In this document: in pieces, positions 52,675 to 64,000 of the stretch | Position numbering within the stretch: the first letter of the stretch is position 1 | How the letters are laid out: every line of letters begins with the position of its first letter | Source: Pseudomonadota bacterium | GTDB lineage: Bacteria > Pseudomonadota > Gammaproteobacteria > Burkholderiales > Burkholderiaceae_E | NCBI GenBank assembly: GCA_023389055.1 | Contig: JAEWFA010000013.1 | Coordinates: forward strand, 1 to 64,000 | DNA: 64,000 nt | Direction of reading: 5' to 3' | Position numbers and translations under genes: made by a program | Notes under the pieces: generated by a model | The model's input: the letters and a program-made list of their open reading frames with translations, nothing else | What the model was told of the DNA's origin: nothing | Database searches by the model: none

Positions 52675-53525
52675 CCCGACTTGCAGCCACCTTCGCCCGT
52701 CTCGCGGGCGCCGGACGGAAGGCGCTCGTTCCGTACGTTACCGCCGGCTACCCCCGGCCCGAACTGTCGCTGCCGATCCTGCGCGCGCTGGTCGAAGGCG
52801 GCGCCGACGTGATCGAACTCGGCGTTCCGTTCTCCGATCCGATGGCCGACGGCCCGGTGATCCAGCGCGCCAACGAGCAGGCGATCGCGCTCGGCATCGG
52901 CCTGCGAGAGGTGCTCGCGATCGCGCGCGAATTCCGCCGCGGCAACGCCGAGACGCCGCTCGTGCTGATGGGCTATGCGAATCCGATCGAGCGCTACGGC
53001 GTGCAGCGGTTCCTCGCGGATGCGGCCCGGGCCGGGGTGGACGGGGTGCTGGTCGTCGACTATCCGCCGGAAGAATGCGAAGACTTCGCCGCCACGGCAC
53101 GCGCCAGCGGCGTCGATCCGGTGTTCCTGCTCGCGCCGACCTCCACCGACGCGCGCATCGAGCGCGTGCTCGGCGCGGCGAGCGGCTACGTCTACTACGT
53201 GTCGATGAAGGGCACGACGGGCGGCTCGCTCGACGCCGATGAGGTCGTCACGCGCGTGGCAGCGATCCGCGCGCGCGCGCCGCTGCCGGTGGGCGTCGGT
53301 TTCGGCATCCGCGACGGGGCCACTGCGCGTGCGGTCGCACGCGCGGCCGACGCGGTGATCATCGGCACGCGCACGATCGAGGTGCTGCGCGACGGGCCCG
53401 CGGAGCAGGCGCCGCAGCGCGCGCGCGAATTCGTCGCGTCGATCCGCGCGGCGCTCGACGCGCCCGAGGCTTCGTCCACGCCGGTCGCGCCCGCCTCGGA
53501 ACCGCTTTCGGGAATCGTCCGATGA
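52671..53525 (+). CDS. trpA: Tryptophan synthase alpha chain
   Basis: TIM-barrel lyase making indole from indole-3-glycerol phosphate, 284 residues. Catalytic E49 and D60 are in VIELGVPFSDPMADGPVIQRA; GVDGVLVVDYPPEE and VGFGIRDGATARAVA are family segments. About 20 extra residues rich in Pro, Ala and Ser end the protein. It overlaps accD by ATGA. Confidence 0.96.
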   Translation: MTRLAATFARLAGAGRKALVPYVTAGYPRPELSLPILRALVEGGADVIELGVPFSDPMADGPVIQRANEQAIALGIGLREVLAIAREFRRGNAETPLVLMGYANPIERYGVQRFLADAARAGVDGVLVVDYPPEECEDFAATARASGVDPVFLLAPTSTDARIERVLGAASGYVYYVSMKGTTGGSLDADEVVTRVAAIRARAPLPVGVGFGIRDGATARAVARAADAVIIGTRTIEVLRDGPAEQAPQRAREFVASIRAALDAPEASSTPVAPASEPLSGIVR

Positions 53526-54391
53526 CCTGGCTCGACAAGTTGCTCCCGCCGCGCATCAAGCGTTCGCCCGCCGGCGGCAAGAAGGTGCCGGAGGGAGTCT
53601 GGGTCAAGTGTCCCTCCTGCGACGCCGTCCTGTACTCGGCCGACCTCGAGGCGAACCTGAACGTCTGTCCGAAGTGCGCGCATCACATGCGCCTGCCGGC
53701 GCGCAAGCGGCTCGACCTGCTGCTCGACGCGGAGGGCCGCTACGAGATCGGCCACGAGGTGCTGCCCGTCGATGCGCTGAAGTTCAAGGACAGCCGCAAG
53801 TATCCCGAGCGATTGCGCGAGGCGATCGACGAGACCGGCGAGACCGACGCGCTCGTCGTGCAGGGCGGCTCGATCCGCACCATTCCTGTCGTGGCGGCGT
53901 GCTTCGAGTTCGACTTCATGGGCGGCTCGATGGGCTCGGTGGTGGGCGAACGTTTCGCACGCGGCGTGCAGGCGGCGATCGAGCAACGCGTGCCTTTCAT
54001 CTCGATCGCCGCCTCGGGCGGCGCACGGATGCAGGAAGGGCTGTTGTCGCTGATGCAGATGGCGAAGACGACGGCGATGCTCGTCCGCCTGTCGGAGAAG
54101 AAGCTGCCGTACGTCTCGGTGCTCACCGATCCGACGATGGGCGGCGTTTCGGCGAGCTTCTGTTTTCTCGGCGACGTGGTGATCGCCGAGCCGCGCGCGC
54201 TGATCGGCTTCGCGGGGCCGCGTGTCATCGAGCAGACCGTTCGAACGAAGCTGCCCGAAGGCTTCCAGCGCGCCGAGTTCCTGCTCGAGAAGGGCGCCAT
54301 CGACCGCATCGTCGACCGCCGACAGCTGCGCGACGAGATCGCGCGAATGCTCGCGATGCTGTCGCGCCAGCCGAGCGAGGCGCTCGCCTGA
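53522..54391 (+). CDS. accD: Acetyl-CoA carboxylase carboxyltransferase subunit beta
   Basis: Transfers CO2 from biotin to acetyl-CoA for fatty acid synthesis; 289 residues. The N-terminal four-cysteine zinc ribbon (VKCPSCDAVLY ... NVCPKCAHHM) is intact, followed by the crotonase-fold carboxyltransferase (ISIAASGGARMQEG, DPTMGGVSASF, GFAGPRVIEQT). The trpA-accD-folC order is conserved in beta- and gammaproteobacteria. Its stop overlaps the folC start by one base (TGATG). Confidence 0.97.
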   Translation: MTWLDKLLPPRIKRSPAGGKKVPEGVWVKCPSCDAVLYSADLEANLNVCPKCAHHMRLPARKRLDLLLDAEGRYEIGHEVLPVDALKFKDSRKYPERLREAIDETGETDALVVQGGSIRTIPVVAACFEFDFMGGSMGSVVGERFARGVQAAIEQRVPFISIAASGGARMQEGLLSLMQMAKTTAMLVRLSEKKLPYVSVLTDPTMGGVSASFCFLGDVVIAEPRALIGFAGPRVIEQTVRTKLPEGFQRAEFLLEKGAIDRIVDRRQLRDEIARMLAMLSRQPSEALA

Positions 54392-55719
54392 TGCCCGCTT
54401 CGCTGCTCGAATGGCTCGCGCGGCTCGAGACGCTTCATCCGAAGACGATCGACCTCGGCCTGGAGCGCGTTCGCGAGGTCGCGCAGCGAATGCAACTGGC
54501 GCCGTCGGCGACGATCTTCACCGTGGGCGGCACCAACGGCAAGGGATCCAGCTGCGCGATGCTCGAGGCGATCCTGCTCGCCGCGGGCTATCGCGTCGGC
54601 CTGTACACCTCGCCGCATCTGGTGCGCTTCAACGAGCGGATCCGCGTCGGCGGCCGCGCCGTCTCCGACGAGGCGATCGTCGAGCAGTTCGAAGCCGTGC
54701 AGGCGGCCCGCGGCGACACGTCGCTGACGTATTTCGAGTTCTCCACGCTCGCTGCGTTGCGACTGTTCTCGCGCGAGCCGCTCGATGTCGTGATCCTCGA
54801 GGTCGGCCTGGGCGGCCGTCTCGACGCGGTCAACGTCGTCGATGCCGACTGCGCGATCGTCACCAGCATCGATGTCGACCACGTCGAGTACCTCGGCGGC
54901 GATCGCGAGCGCATCGGCTGGGAGAAGGCGCACATCTTTCGCAGCGGCCGTCCCGCCGTCTGCAGCGATCCGATACCGCCGGCTTCGCTCGTGCAATACG
55001 CCGAGTCGATCGGCGCCGATCTCTGGCTGTGCGGCCGCGACTTCCATTACGTCGGCGACCGGCAACAGTGGTCGTATCGGGGCCGGGCGCAGCGGCGCAG
55101 CTCGATCGCGTATCCGGCGTTGCGCGGCGCGAACCAGTTGCTGAACGCCTCGGGCGTGCTGGCGGCGCTCGAGGCAATGCGCGAGCGCCTTCCGGTGAGC
55201 CAGCAGGCAGTGCGCCAGGGCTTCGCCGAGGTGGAACTGCCCGGACGCTTCCAGGTGCTCCCGGGCGTTCCCACCATCGTTCTGGATGTCGCGCACAATC
55301 CGCACGCCGTCGCGCATCTGGCGAGCAACCTCGACTCGATGGGCAGGGGCGGGCGAAATTACGCGGTTTTCGGCGTGATGCGCGACAAGGATGTCGACGC
55401 GATCGTCGCCGCGGTGAAGGACCGCTTCGATGCGTGGTTCGTCACCGACCTGCCGGGAGCGCGCGCTGCGAGCGCGGACTGGATCGTCGAGCGCCTGCAG
55501 GCGGGCGACGTGCGGGCGCCGGATCCCGACGGCGACAAGGCCGGCGCCGAAAACGCGCGCATCGAAGCGCATCGAACACCGAGCGCCGCTCTTGCTGCTG
55601 CGCGCGCCGTCGCGCAGCCAAATGATAGAATCATCGTCTTCGGATCTTTCCTCACTGTCGCGGATATTCTTGCCACTCGTGCCAGTTCGCCGGATCCGTC
55701 GTTGCGACGGCCCCACTGA
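54391..55719 (+). CDS. folC: Bifunctional dihydrofolate/folylpolyglutamate synthase
   Basis: ATP-dependent Mur-ligase-like enzyme adding glutamate to folates, 442 residues. The P-loop is FTVGGTNGKGSSCAMLEAI; GLYTSPHLVRFNERIR, SIDVDHVEYLGG and LDVAHNPHAVAHLA are family signatures. The end of the gene holds an extended -10-like TGA-TAGAAT (55623-55631) built with a rare AGA codon. Confidence 0.96.
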   Translation: MPASLLEWLARLETLHPKTIDLGLERVREVAQRMQLAPSATIFTVGGTNGKGSSCAMLEAILLAAGYRVGLYTSPHLVRFNERIRVGGRAVSDEAIVEQFEAVQAARGDTSLTYFEFSTLAALRLFSREPLDVVILEVGLGGRLDAVNVVDADCAIVTSIDVDHVEYLGGDRERIGWEKAHIFRSGRPAVCSDPIPPASLVQYAESIGADLWLCGRDFHYVGDRQQWSYRGRAQRRSSIAYPALRGANQLLNASGVLAALEAMRERLPVSQQAVRQGFAEVELPGRFQVLPGVPTIVLDVAHNPHAVAHLASNLDSMGRGGRNYAVFGVMRDKDVDAIVAAVKDRFDAWFVTDLPGARAASADWIVERLQAGDVRAPDPDGDKAGAENARIEAHRTPSAALAAARAVAQPNDRIIVFGSFLTVADILATRASSPDPSLRRPH

Positions 55720-55754
55720 AGCGCAGCTCGCAGCCGCGACACCCCGTTCCGCAG

Positions 55755-56540
55755 ATGGCGCGCCGTAACCCCGCCGACGGCGCCGCACTCGACCCGGCAC
55801 TCACGCAGAAGAAGCGCGCGCGTCGGCGCCTCGTCGGCGCGCTCGTGCTGGGAGTCGCCGCGGCTACCGTCCTCCCGCTCGTGCTCGATTCCGAGCCGCG
55901 GCAGACGATCACCGACGTCGAAATCGAGATTCCTCCCCGGGAAGCGGCGCTGCCCGCGCTCGATGCGCCCGGGCAGTCCGAAGCCGCTGCGGCCCCTTCG
56001 ACGGCGGCTGCCTCCGACGATGCCGTCGTGCCGCCGCCCGCCCCGGTCGATCCTGCGGCATCCGCGCGGTCCGACCCGAAGGCCGATGCGCCGGCGAAGG
56101 CAGACGGCAAGCCGTCGCGCTCCGAGCCCACCGCGCAGGCAAGGACCGAGGCGGCGGCTGCGCCCGAGCGACGCAGCAGCGCGAAGACCGAGGCACCGAA
56201 AGTCGCCACCGCGAGACCGCAGGCCGACGCGGGCGCATCGGTGCGCGGCGAATCGGGCGCCGCGAAAACGACGTCGACGAAATCCGGCGCATCGGCCTCT
56301 GCCGCCGGCTCGCGCTTCGCGCTGCAACTGGGCGCCTTCGCCAACGCCGGCAGCGCGCGGGCGCAACTCGACAAGGCTCGGCGCACCGGGCTTCGCGGAT
56401 ACACCGAGACGGTCAGCACTGCGCAGGGCGACCGTACGCGGGTGCGCGTCGGCCCGTTCGCGACGCGCGAGGAGGCCGAGAAGGCGCGCGCGACGCTCAA
56501 GCTCTCGGGAATCGATTCGTCCGTCGTGGACGCGAGGTGA
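55755..56540 (+). CDS. DedD-like SPOR-domain cell-division protein
   Basis: A 261-residue bitopic inner-membrane protein: short cytoplasmic N-terminus, one transmembrane helix at about 25-44, a long Ala/Pro/Lys/Glu-rich periplasmic linker and a C-terminal SPOR domain (about 185-260: RFALQLGAFANAGSARAQLDKARRTG, RVRVGPFATREEAEKARATLK) that binds denuded septal peptidoglycan. Its place between folC and cvpA is that of dedD. It overlaps cvpA by GTGA. Confidence 0.92.
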   Translation: MARRNPADGAALDPALTQKKRARRRLVGALVLGVAAATVLPLVLDSEPRQTITDVEIEIPPREAALPALDAPGQSEAAAAPSTAAASDDAVVPPPAPVDPAASARSDPKADAPAKADGKPSRSEPTAQARTEAAAAPERRSSAKTEAPKVATARPQADAGASVRGESGAAKTTSTKSGASASAAGSRFALQLGAFANAGSARAQLDKARRTGLRGYTETVSTAQGDRTRVRVGPFATREEAEKARATLKLSGIDSSVVDAR

Positions 56541-57067
56541 CTGTCGAACAACTCACCGGCTGGGACTACTTCGTGCTGGCGACGCTGGCGATCTCGATCG
56601 CGCTCGGTGCGATGCGCGGACTCGTGCGAACCGTCTTCGCGCTCGCCGCGTGGGTCGTCGCACTGCTCGGCGCACCGCTCGCCACGCCGCCGTTGATCGC
56701 CTTCACCGGGTGGAGCTTCCCGCCGCTGTTCGTCGGCGTGCTCGTCTTCTTCGTGCTGCTCGTGGCGGTGCGCCTGCTCGGCTCGTTGCTCGCTCGGGCG
56801 CTGTCGCGCGTGGGTTTGGGCGTTGCGGATCGCACGCTCGGCTCGGCGCTCGGCGTGCTGCGCGCGCTCGTCGTCATCACGATCGTCGCGATCGCCGGGC
56901 GGGAACTGGGCGCCCACCGCGAGGCCGCCTGGCAGCAGGCGCTGTCCCGGCCGCTGCTCGACGTGCTCGTGTCGTGGGTCGATCCGTGGCTCCCCACGCG
57001 TAAAGTGCAGCGGCAACCCGTGCGAACCACCGAGCGAGGCGCGACATGTGCGGAATCCTGGGCGTAG
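56537..57067 (+). CDS. cvpA: CvpA family membrane protein
   Basis: A 176-residue inner-membrane protein with about four helices (WDYFVLATLAISIALGAMRGLVRTVFALAAW split over the first two). It is found next to purF in many proteobacteria and is linked to colicin V production and envelope stress, with no known molecular activity. The GTG start overlaps the SPOR gene. Its 3' end overlaps purF by 22 bases, which is longer than the usual 4. Confidence 0.92.
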   Translation: MTVEQLTGWDYFVLATLAISIALGAMRGLVRTVFALAAWVVALLGAPLATPPLIAFTGWSFPPLFVGVLVFFVLLVAVRLLGSLLARALSRVGLGVADRTLGSALGVLRALVVITIVAIAGRELGAHREAAWQQALSRPLLDVLVSWVDPWLPTRKVQRQPVRTTERGATCAESWA

Positions 57068-58572
57068 TAGCGCGCTCTCCGGTCAACCAGTTGCTCTACG
57101 ACGGCCTGCTGCTGCTGCAGCATCGCGGCCAGGACGCCGCCGGCATCGCGACCGAGCAGGGAAAGTCGTTCCAGATGCAGAAGGGCAACGGCCTGGTTCG
57201 CGACGTCTTTCGCACGCGCAACATGCGCTCGCTGCCCGGAACGACGGGCATCGCGCACGTGCGCTATCCGACGGCCGGTTCGGCGGGCAACTCGGCCGAG
57301 GCGCAGCCGTTCTACGTCAACGCGCCGTTCGGGCTGCTGCTGGCGCACAACGGCAACCTGACGAATGCCGAGCAGCTGAAGGACGAGATGTTTCGCCGCG
57401 ACCGGCGACACGTCAACACCGATTCCGATTCCGAAGTGCTCCTCAACGTGCTCGCCAACTCGCTGCAGGCGAGCGCGCGCGGCGTATCGCTCGACGCCGA
57501 CACGATCTTCGATGCGGTGGTCGAGGTGCACCGGCGCGTGCGCGGAGCCTACGCATGCGTGGCCGAGATCGCCGGGCACGGCATTCTCGCGTTCCGCGAT
57601 CCCTTCGGCATCCGGCCGCTGTGCTACGGCGTCTCGGAGACCGAGCGCGGCACCGAATACCTGGTCGCCTCCGAGTCGGTCGCGCTCGAGGGCCTGGGTT
57701 TTCGCCTGGTGCGCGACGTCGCGCCGGGCGAGGCCGTCTTCATCGACCTCGACGGCAACTTCCATGCGCGCCAATGCGCGCCCGATCCCCGGCTCGTGCC
57801 GTGCGTGTTCGAGTACGTCTACTTCGCGCGGCCCGATTCGATCCTGGACGGTGCGAGCGTGTATGCGGCGCGCCTGCGCATGGGCGAGCACCTCGCCGAG
57901 CGCCTCGCGCACGAGCTGTGGCGCGGCGACGTCGACGTGGTGATGCCGATTCCCGACACCTCGCGGCCGTCGGCGATGCAACTCGCGATGAAGCTCGGGC
58001 TCACCTATCGCGAGGGTTTCCTGAAGAATCGCTACGTCGGGCGCACGTTCATCATGCCCGGGCAGGCGGTGCGCAGGAGGTCGGTGCGCCAGAAGCTCAA
58101 CGCGATGAGCGTGGAGTTCAAGGGCAAGAACGTCCTGCTCGTCGACGATTCCATCGTGCGCGGCACGACCTCGCGCGAGATCGTGCAGATGGCGCGAGAT
58201 TCGGGCGCCAACAAGGTCTACTTCGCGTCGGCGGCGCCTCCCGTGCGGTTCCCGAACGTCTACGGCATCGACATGCCGACGCGCGGCGAGTTGATCGCGT
58301 ACGGCCGCAGCGACGAGGAGATCCGCCGGGCGATCGGCGCCGATGCGCTGATCTACCAGAGCGTCGAGGCGATGCAGCAGTCGGTCACCGACGTCGCGCC
58401 GCACCTGACCGAGTTCGAGTCCTCGTGCTTCGATGGGCATTACGTCACCGGCGACATCACGCCGGAATACCTCGACCGCATCGAGCGCGAGCGCCTGGCG
58501 GGCGTTGCCCCGGTGGACGACGACCTGCCTCGCAACCAGATGAGCCTGCATTTCCAGGCGATGCAGGAGTGA
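57046..58572 (+). CDS. purF: Amidophosphoribosyltransferase
   Basis: First committed step of purine synthesis (PRPP plus glutamine), 508 residues. After removal of Met, C2 is the glutaminase nucleophile (MCGILGVVARSP), so no propeptide exists, as in E. coli. The PRPP loop is VLLVDDSIVRGTTSREIV. It has no Fe-S-type cysteines in the Bacillus positions. The start inside cvpA is fixed by the need for Cys at position 2. Confidence 0.97.
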   Translation: MCGILGVVARSPVNQLLYDGLLLLQHRGQDAAGIATEQGKSFQMQKGNGLVRDVFRTRNMRSLPGTTGIAHVRYPTAGSAGNSAEAQPFYVNAPFGLLLAHNGNLTNAEQLKDEMFRRDRRHVNTDSDSEVLLNVLANSLQASARGVSLDADTIFDAVVEVHRRVRGAYACVAEIAGHGILAFRDPFGIRPLCYGVSETERGTEYLVASESVALEGLGFRLVRDVAPGEAVFIDLDGNFHARQCAPDPRLVPCVFEYVYFARPDSILDGASVYAARLRMGEHLAERLAHELWRGDVDVVMPIPDTSRPSAMQLAMKLGLTYREGFLKNRYVGRTFIMPGQAVRRRSVRQKLNAMSVEFKGKNVLLVDDSIVRGTTSREIVQMARDSGANKVYFASAAPPVRFPNVYGIDMPTRGELIAYGRSDEEIRRAIGADALIYQSVEAMQQSVTDVAPHLTEFESSCFDGHYVTGDITPEYLDRIERERLAGVAPVDDDLPRNQMSLHFQAMQE

Positions 58573-58582
58573 GGTGCGCGCG

Positions 58583-59824
58583 ATGAGCGATCGCCCGCAG
58601 CAACAAGACGGCGAACCTCCGGCGCCCGAAGGCGGCGAAGCGGACGCTTCGCGCTGGGCCTTCGAGACGCGCGCGGTACGCGCCGGTTTCGAGCGCACGT
58701 CGTACGGCGAGCACGACGAGCCGATCTTCCTCACGTCGAGCTTCGTGCACGACAGCGCAGCGCACGCCGCGGCCAAGTTCGCCGGCGAGGCGGGCGGCTA
58801 CATCTATTCACGCTTCGGCAATCCGACGGTGCGCCTGTTCGAGCAGCGCCTCGCGTCGCTCGAGGGGGCCGAGGAGTGCCGCGCCACCGCGTCGGGAATG
58901 GCGGCGATCCAGGCCGTGCTCGTGAGCCTCACGCGCGCGGGCGACCACGTCGTCTGCGCACAGGGCGTGTTCGGCACGACGATGCAGCTGTTCGCGCTTT
59001 TCCAGCGCTACGACATCGAGACGACCTTTGTGCCGCTCGCCGACCCGCAGGCGTGGGGCAAAGCGATCCGGCCGAACACGCGGATGCTGTTCGTCGAGAC
59101 GCCGTCGAACCCGCTCACCGAGGTCGCCGACCTGCGGGCGCTGTCGTCGCTCGCTCGCGAACGCGGCGTCGCGCTCGTCGTCGACAACTGCTTCTGCACG
59201 CCGGCATTGCAGCGCCCGCTCGCATTGGGCGCGGACGTCGTCGTGCACTCGGCCACCAAGTACCTGGACGGGCAGGGTCGCGTCATCGGCGGCGCGGTGC
59301 TCGGTTCGAAGCGCTACATGGACGAACTGCTGCAGCCGGTGCTGCGCTACGGCGGTCCCACGCTGTCGGCGTTCAACGCGTGGGTGCTGGCCAAGGGCCT
59401 GGAGACGCTTTCGCTGCGCATGGAGCGGCACGCGCAGAACGCGCTCGCCGTCGCGCGCTGGCTCGAGTCGCGGCCGGCCGTCGAGCGCGTGCGCTACCCG
59501 TGGCTCGAATCGCATCCGCAGCACGCGTTGGCCCGCGCGCAGCAGCGCGCAGGAGGAGCCGTGCTGTCCTTCGAGGTCCGCGGCGCCGACGATGCCGAGC
59601 GCAAGGAACGCGCGTGGCGGATCGTCGATGCCTGCCGCCTGCTGTCGATCACCGCGAATCTCGGCGACGTCAAGTCGACGATCACGCACCCGGCGAGCAC
59701 GACGCACGGACGCATGCCGATCGAGGCCCGCCGCCAGACGGGAATCGGCGAAGGCATGTTGCGCGTGGCCGTGGGGCTGGAGGACCCCGGGGACGTCTGC
59801 GAGGATCTGGGCAGGGGAATGTGA
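58583..59824 (+). CDS. metZ: O-succinylhomoserine sulfhydrylase
   Basis: PLP enzyme making homocysteine from O-succinylhomoserine and sulfide, 413 residues. The PLP lysine is in VVHSATKYLDGQGRVIGG; YIYSRFGNPTVRLFEQRLA and TASGMAAIQAVL are Cys/Met-metabolism family signatures. purF-metZ adjacency is typical of pseudomonads and betaproteobacteria. ATG 58583 is preferred over GTG 58574 because of GAGTGAGG upstream. Confidence 0.95.
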   Translation: MSDRPQQQDGEPPAPEGGEADASRWAFETRAVRAGFERTSYGEHDEPIFLTSSFVHDSAAHAAAKFAGEAGGYIYSRFGNPTVRLFEQRLASLEGAEECRATASGMAAIQAVLVSLTRAGDHVVCAQGVFGTTMQLFALFQRYDIETTFVPLADPQAWGKAIRPNTRMLFVETPSNPLTEVADLRALSSLARERGVALVVDNCFCTPALQRPLALGADVVVHSATKYLDGQGRVIGGAVLGSKRYMDELLQPVLRYGGPTLSAFNAWVLAKGLETLSLRMERHAQNALAVARWLESRPAVERVRYPWLESHPQHALARAQQRAGGAVLSFEVRGADDAERKERAWRIVDACRLLSITANLGDVKSTITHPASTTHGRMPIEARRQTGIGEGMLRVAVGLEDPGDVCEDLGRGM

Positions 59825-59848
59825 AGGGTGAAGGGTGAAGGGTCAAGG
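59821..59848. repeat. Four 7-bp tandem repeats after metZ
   Basis: GTGAAGG occurs three times in tandem, then GTCAAGG. The first copy contains the metZ stop. The array fills the 28-base gap to the convergent dnaE2 stop. A similar purine-rich run is seen on the minus strand near 5045-5075. Confidence 0.7.
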
Positions 59849-59852
59849 GCTT

Positions 59853-63029
<3,177 letters not shown>

Positions 63030-63046
63030 GGGACTGCTCGGCGATG

Positions 63047-63066
63047 TACTGTACCGATATACAGTA
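63047..63066. promoter_or_regulatory. LexA (SOS) box upstream of dnaE2
   Basis: The 20-bp site reads TACTGT-ACCGATAT-ACAGTA. It keeps the full CTGT-N8-ACAG core and both flanking TA pairs of the LexA consensus, differing only inside the spacer. It lies 17 bases before the dnaE2 GTG and so predicts LexA repression and induction by DNA damage. Confidence 0.9.
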
Positions 63067-63110
63067 TCTCACGGGCCGCCTGCCAGGCTCGCCGGTTCAC
63101 GCTCCCTCGT

Positions 63111-63908
63111 TCAGGCTCCCTTCTTCGCCACGCCGATCTCGCCGGTCGCGTCGCTGCCGTCCTTGAGCCGAACGCCGGTCGCTCCGAGCCTGCGCGCCGC
63201 GTCGACGAGCCATGCGATCCGTCGCGCGGCTTCCGATGCGGCCAGCCCTTCCGGACGAATGTTCGACACGCAATTGCGCTCCGCGTCGGTACGGCCGACG
63301 CGCGGTCGCCACGTCAGGTAGGCACCGAGGCTGTCGGGCGACGAGAGCCCCGGACGCTCGCCGACGAGGACGACGACGAGTCCGGCGCGCAGCCGTTCGC
63401 CGATCTCGTCGCCGAGCGCAACGCGCGCCCGATGCGCGAGCACGACCGGTCCGAGCCGCAGCCCGAGAGCCTCGAAGCGCGCGCGCAACTCGATCAGCAG
63501 GGCGCTCGCGTGACGATGCACCGCCGGGGCCGACAACCCGTCGCCGACGACGCACAACACATCGCAGCCGCCGCCGGCGGCCGTGTCGAGCATCGCTCGG
63601 TCTCCGCCGGACAACCGCCTGCCGAGGTCGGGTCGATGCAGGTAGGTCGCGCGATCGGGCGCTGCGCTGCGGACCTCGAGCAGGTCGAAGCCGTGTACGG
63701 TGAGCTCCGCCCGCACGCGCTCGGCGTCGAACGCCACGTGGACCGCGTCGCGCGCCTGCGCGTGCGCAAGACCCAGGCGCAGCACTTCGACGCTCGGCAG
63801 GCTCGCGCCGCATCGCCCCAGAGCGAGGCGCGCGGCGGTGTGCCGGCGCAGTTCCGTCCACGGGTCGCTTTGCACAGCGTCGCTTACCGCCCGCCCCCGG
63901 TCGCTCAC
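63111..63908 (-). CDS. eutC: Ethanolamine ammonia-lyase small subunit
   Basis: Small subunit of the coenzyme-B12-dependent lyase that splits ethanolamine into acetaldehyde and ammonia, 265 residues. Family segments are TAARLALGRCGASLP, DAVHVAFDAE, LVGERPGLSSPDSLGAYLTWRP and RNCVSNIRPEGL. The GTG at 63908 overlaps the stop of the upstream frame as GTGA, consistent with a coupled eutB-eutC pair. Confidence 0.93.
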   Translation of the reverse strand: MSDRGRAVSDAVQSDPWTELRRHTAARLALGRCGASLPSVEVLRLGLAHAQARDAVHVAFDAERVRAELTVHGFDLLEVRSAAPDRATYLHRPDLGRRLSGGDRAMLDTAAGGGCDVLCVVGDGLSAPAVHRHASALLIELRARFEALGLRLGPVVLAHRARVALGDEIGERLRAGLVVVLVGERPGLSSPDSLGAYLTWRPRVGRTDAERNCVSNIRPEGLAASEAARRIAWLVDAARRLGATGVRLKDGSDATGEIGVAKKGA

Positions 63909-64000
63909 CGCGCATCCCCTGTTGCACTCGAAGCGATGCCGGCGAGCAGGCGATGGCCGCTGGAGACGGGGAGCAAGCGGCCCGCCGAATCGGTGACCCC
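63905..64000 (-). CDS. eutB: 3' end of ethanolamine ammonia-lyase large subunit (partial)
   Basis: The last 31 codons of a minus-strand frame cut by the window edge, ending at TGA 63905-63907 overlapped by the eutC start. The residues GVTDSAGRLLPVSSGH resemble the C-terminus of EutB, and the gene order supports it. Identity rests mainly on context because so little is visible. Confidence 0.65.
   Translation of the reverse strand, partial: GVTDSAGRLLPVSSGHRLLAGIASSATGDAR

Overview
The window is about 67% GC chromosomal DNA from a betaproteobacterium. The evidence is a bzd-type (Azoarcus-like) benzoyl-CoA reductase cluster, the conserved block fimV-truA-trpF-trpB-trpA-accD-folC-dedD-cvpA-purF-metZ, and leuC-leuD-leuB-asd just before it. 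The order (Burkholderiales or Rhodocyclales) cannot be settled from this stretch. No insertion sequence, integrase, rRNA or CRISPR array is visible. Coding density is very high, with many ATGA or GTGA stop/start overlaps.

Layout. 107-3957: livHMGF branched-chain/aromatic-acid ABC transporter. 4007-10280 (minus): alcohol dehydrogenase, hemerythrin, 7Fe-type ferredoxin and bzdQ-P-O-N, an ATP-dependent class I benzoyl-CoA reductase. Its promoter region carries a perfect FNR-type box and a 16-bp perfect palindrome. 10499-16919: the divergent rrf2-sufBCDSU-sufT iron-sulfur assembly operon. 16945-18373: sdhC, sdhD and sdhB with sdhA missing. 18470-24798: a small c-type cytochrome, a DUF808 membrane protein, a Pat-like acyl-CoA synthetase/GNAT protein and a PAS hybrid histidine kinase. 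24907-29116: a Liv-type binding protein and a TRAP transporter (DctPQM). 29133-32279 (minus): a 1048-residue protein joining a peptidoglycan-amidase-like domain, an alpha/beta-hydrolase-like domain and a metacaspase-like domain. 32464-37620: an ABC1 kinase, a ChaB-like protein, a MerR/TPR protein overlapping ku, and small proteins. 37816-37890: tRNA-Val(CAC). 37964-46751: a methyltransferase, gltX, aroC, an M48 lipoprotein protease, leuCDB and asd. 46960-59824: fimV to metZ. 59853-64000 (minus): SOS-boxed dnaE2, eutC and the 3' end of eutB.

How the parts fit. The left third looks like an anaerobic aromatic-degradation module: uptake by livHMGF, ring reduction by BzdNOPQ fed by a ferredoxin, with a hemerythrin that may buffer oxygen. 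It is divergent from the Suf machinery that could supply its Fe-S clusters. The right half is mostly housekeeping biosynthesis (Leu, Trp, Asp family, purine, Met, folate, fatty acid). The least explained item is the amidase/hydrolase/caspase fusion at 29133-32279, which has its own candidate promoter and a long inverted repeat over the predicted transcription start.
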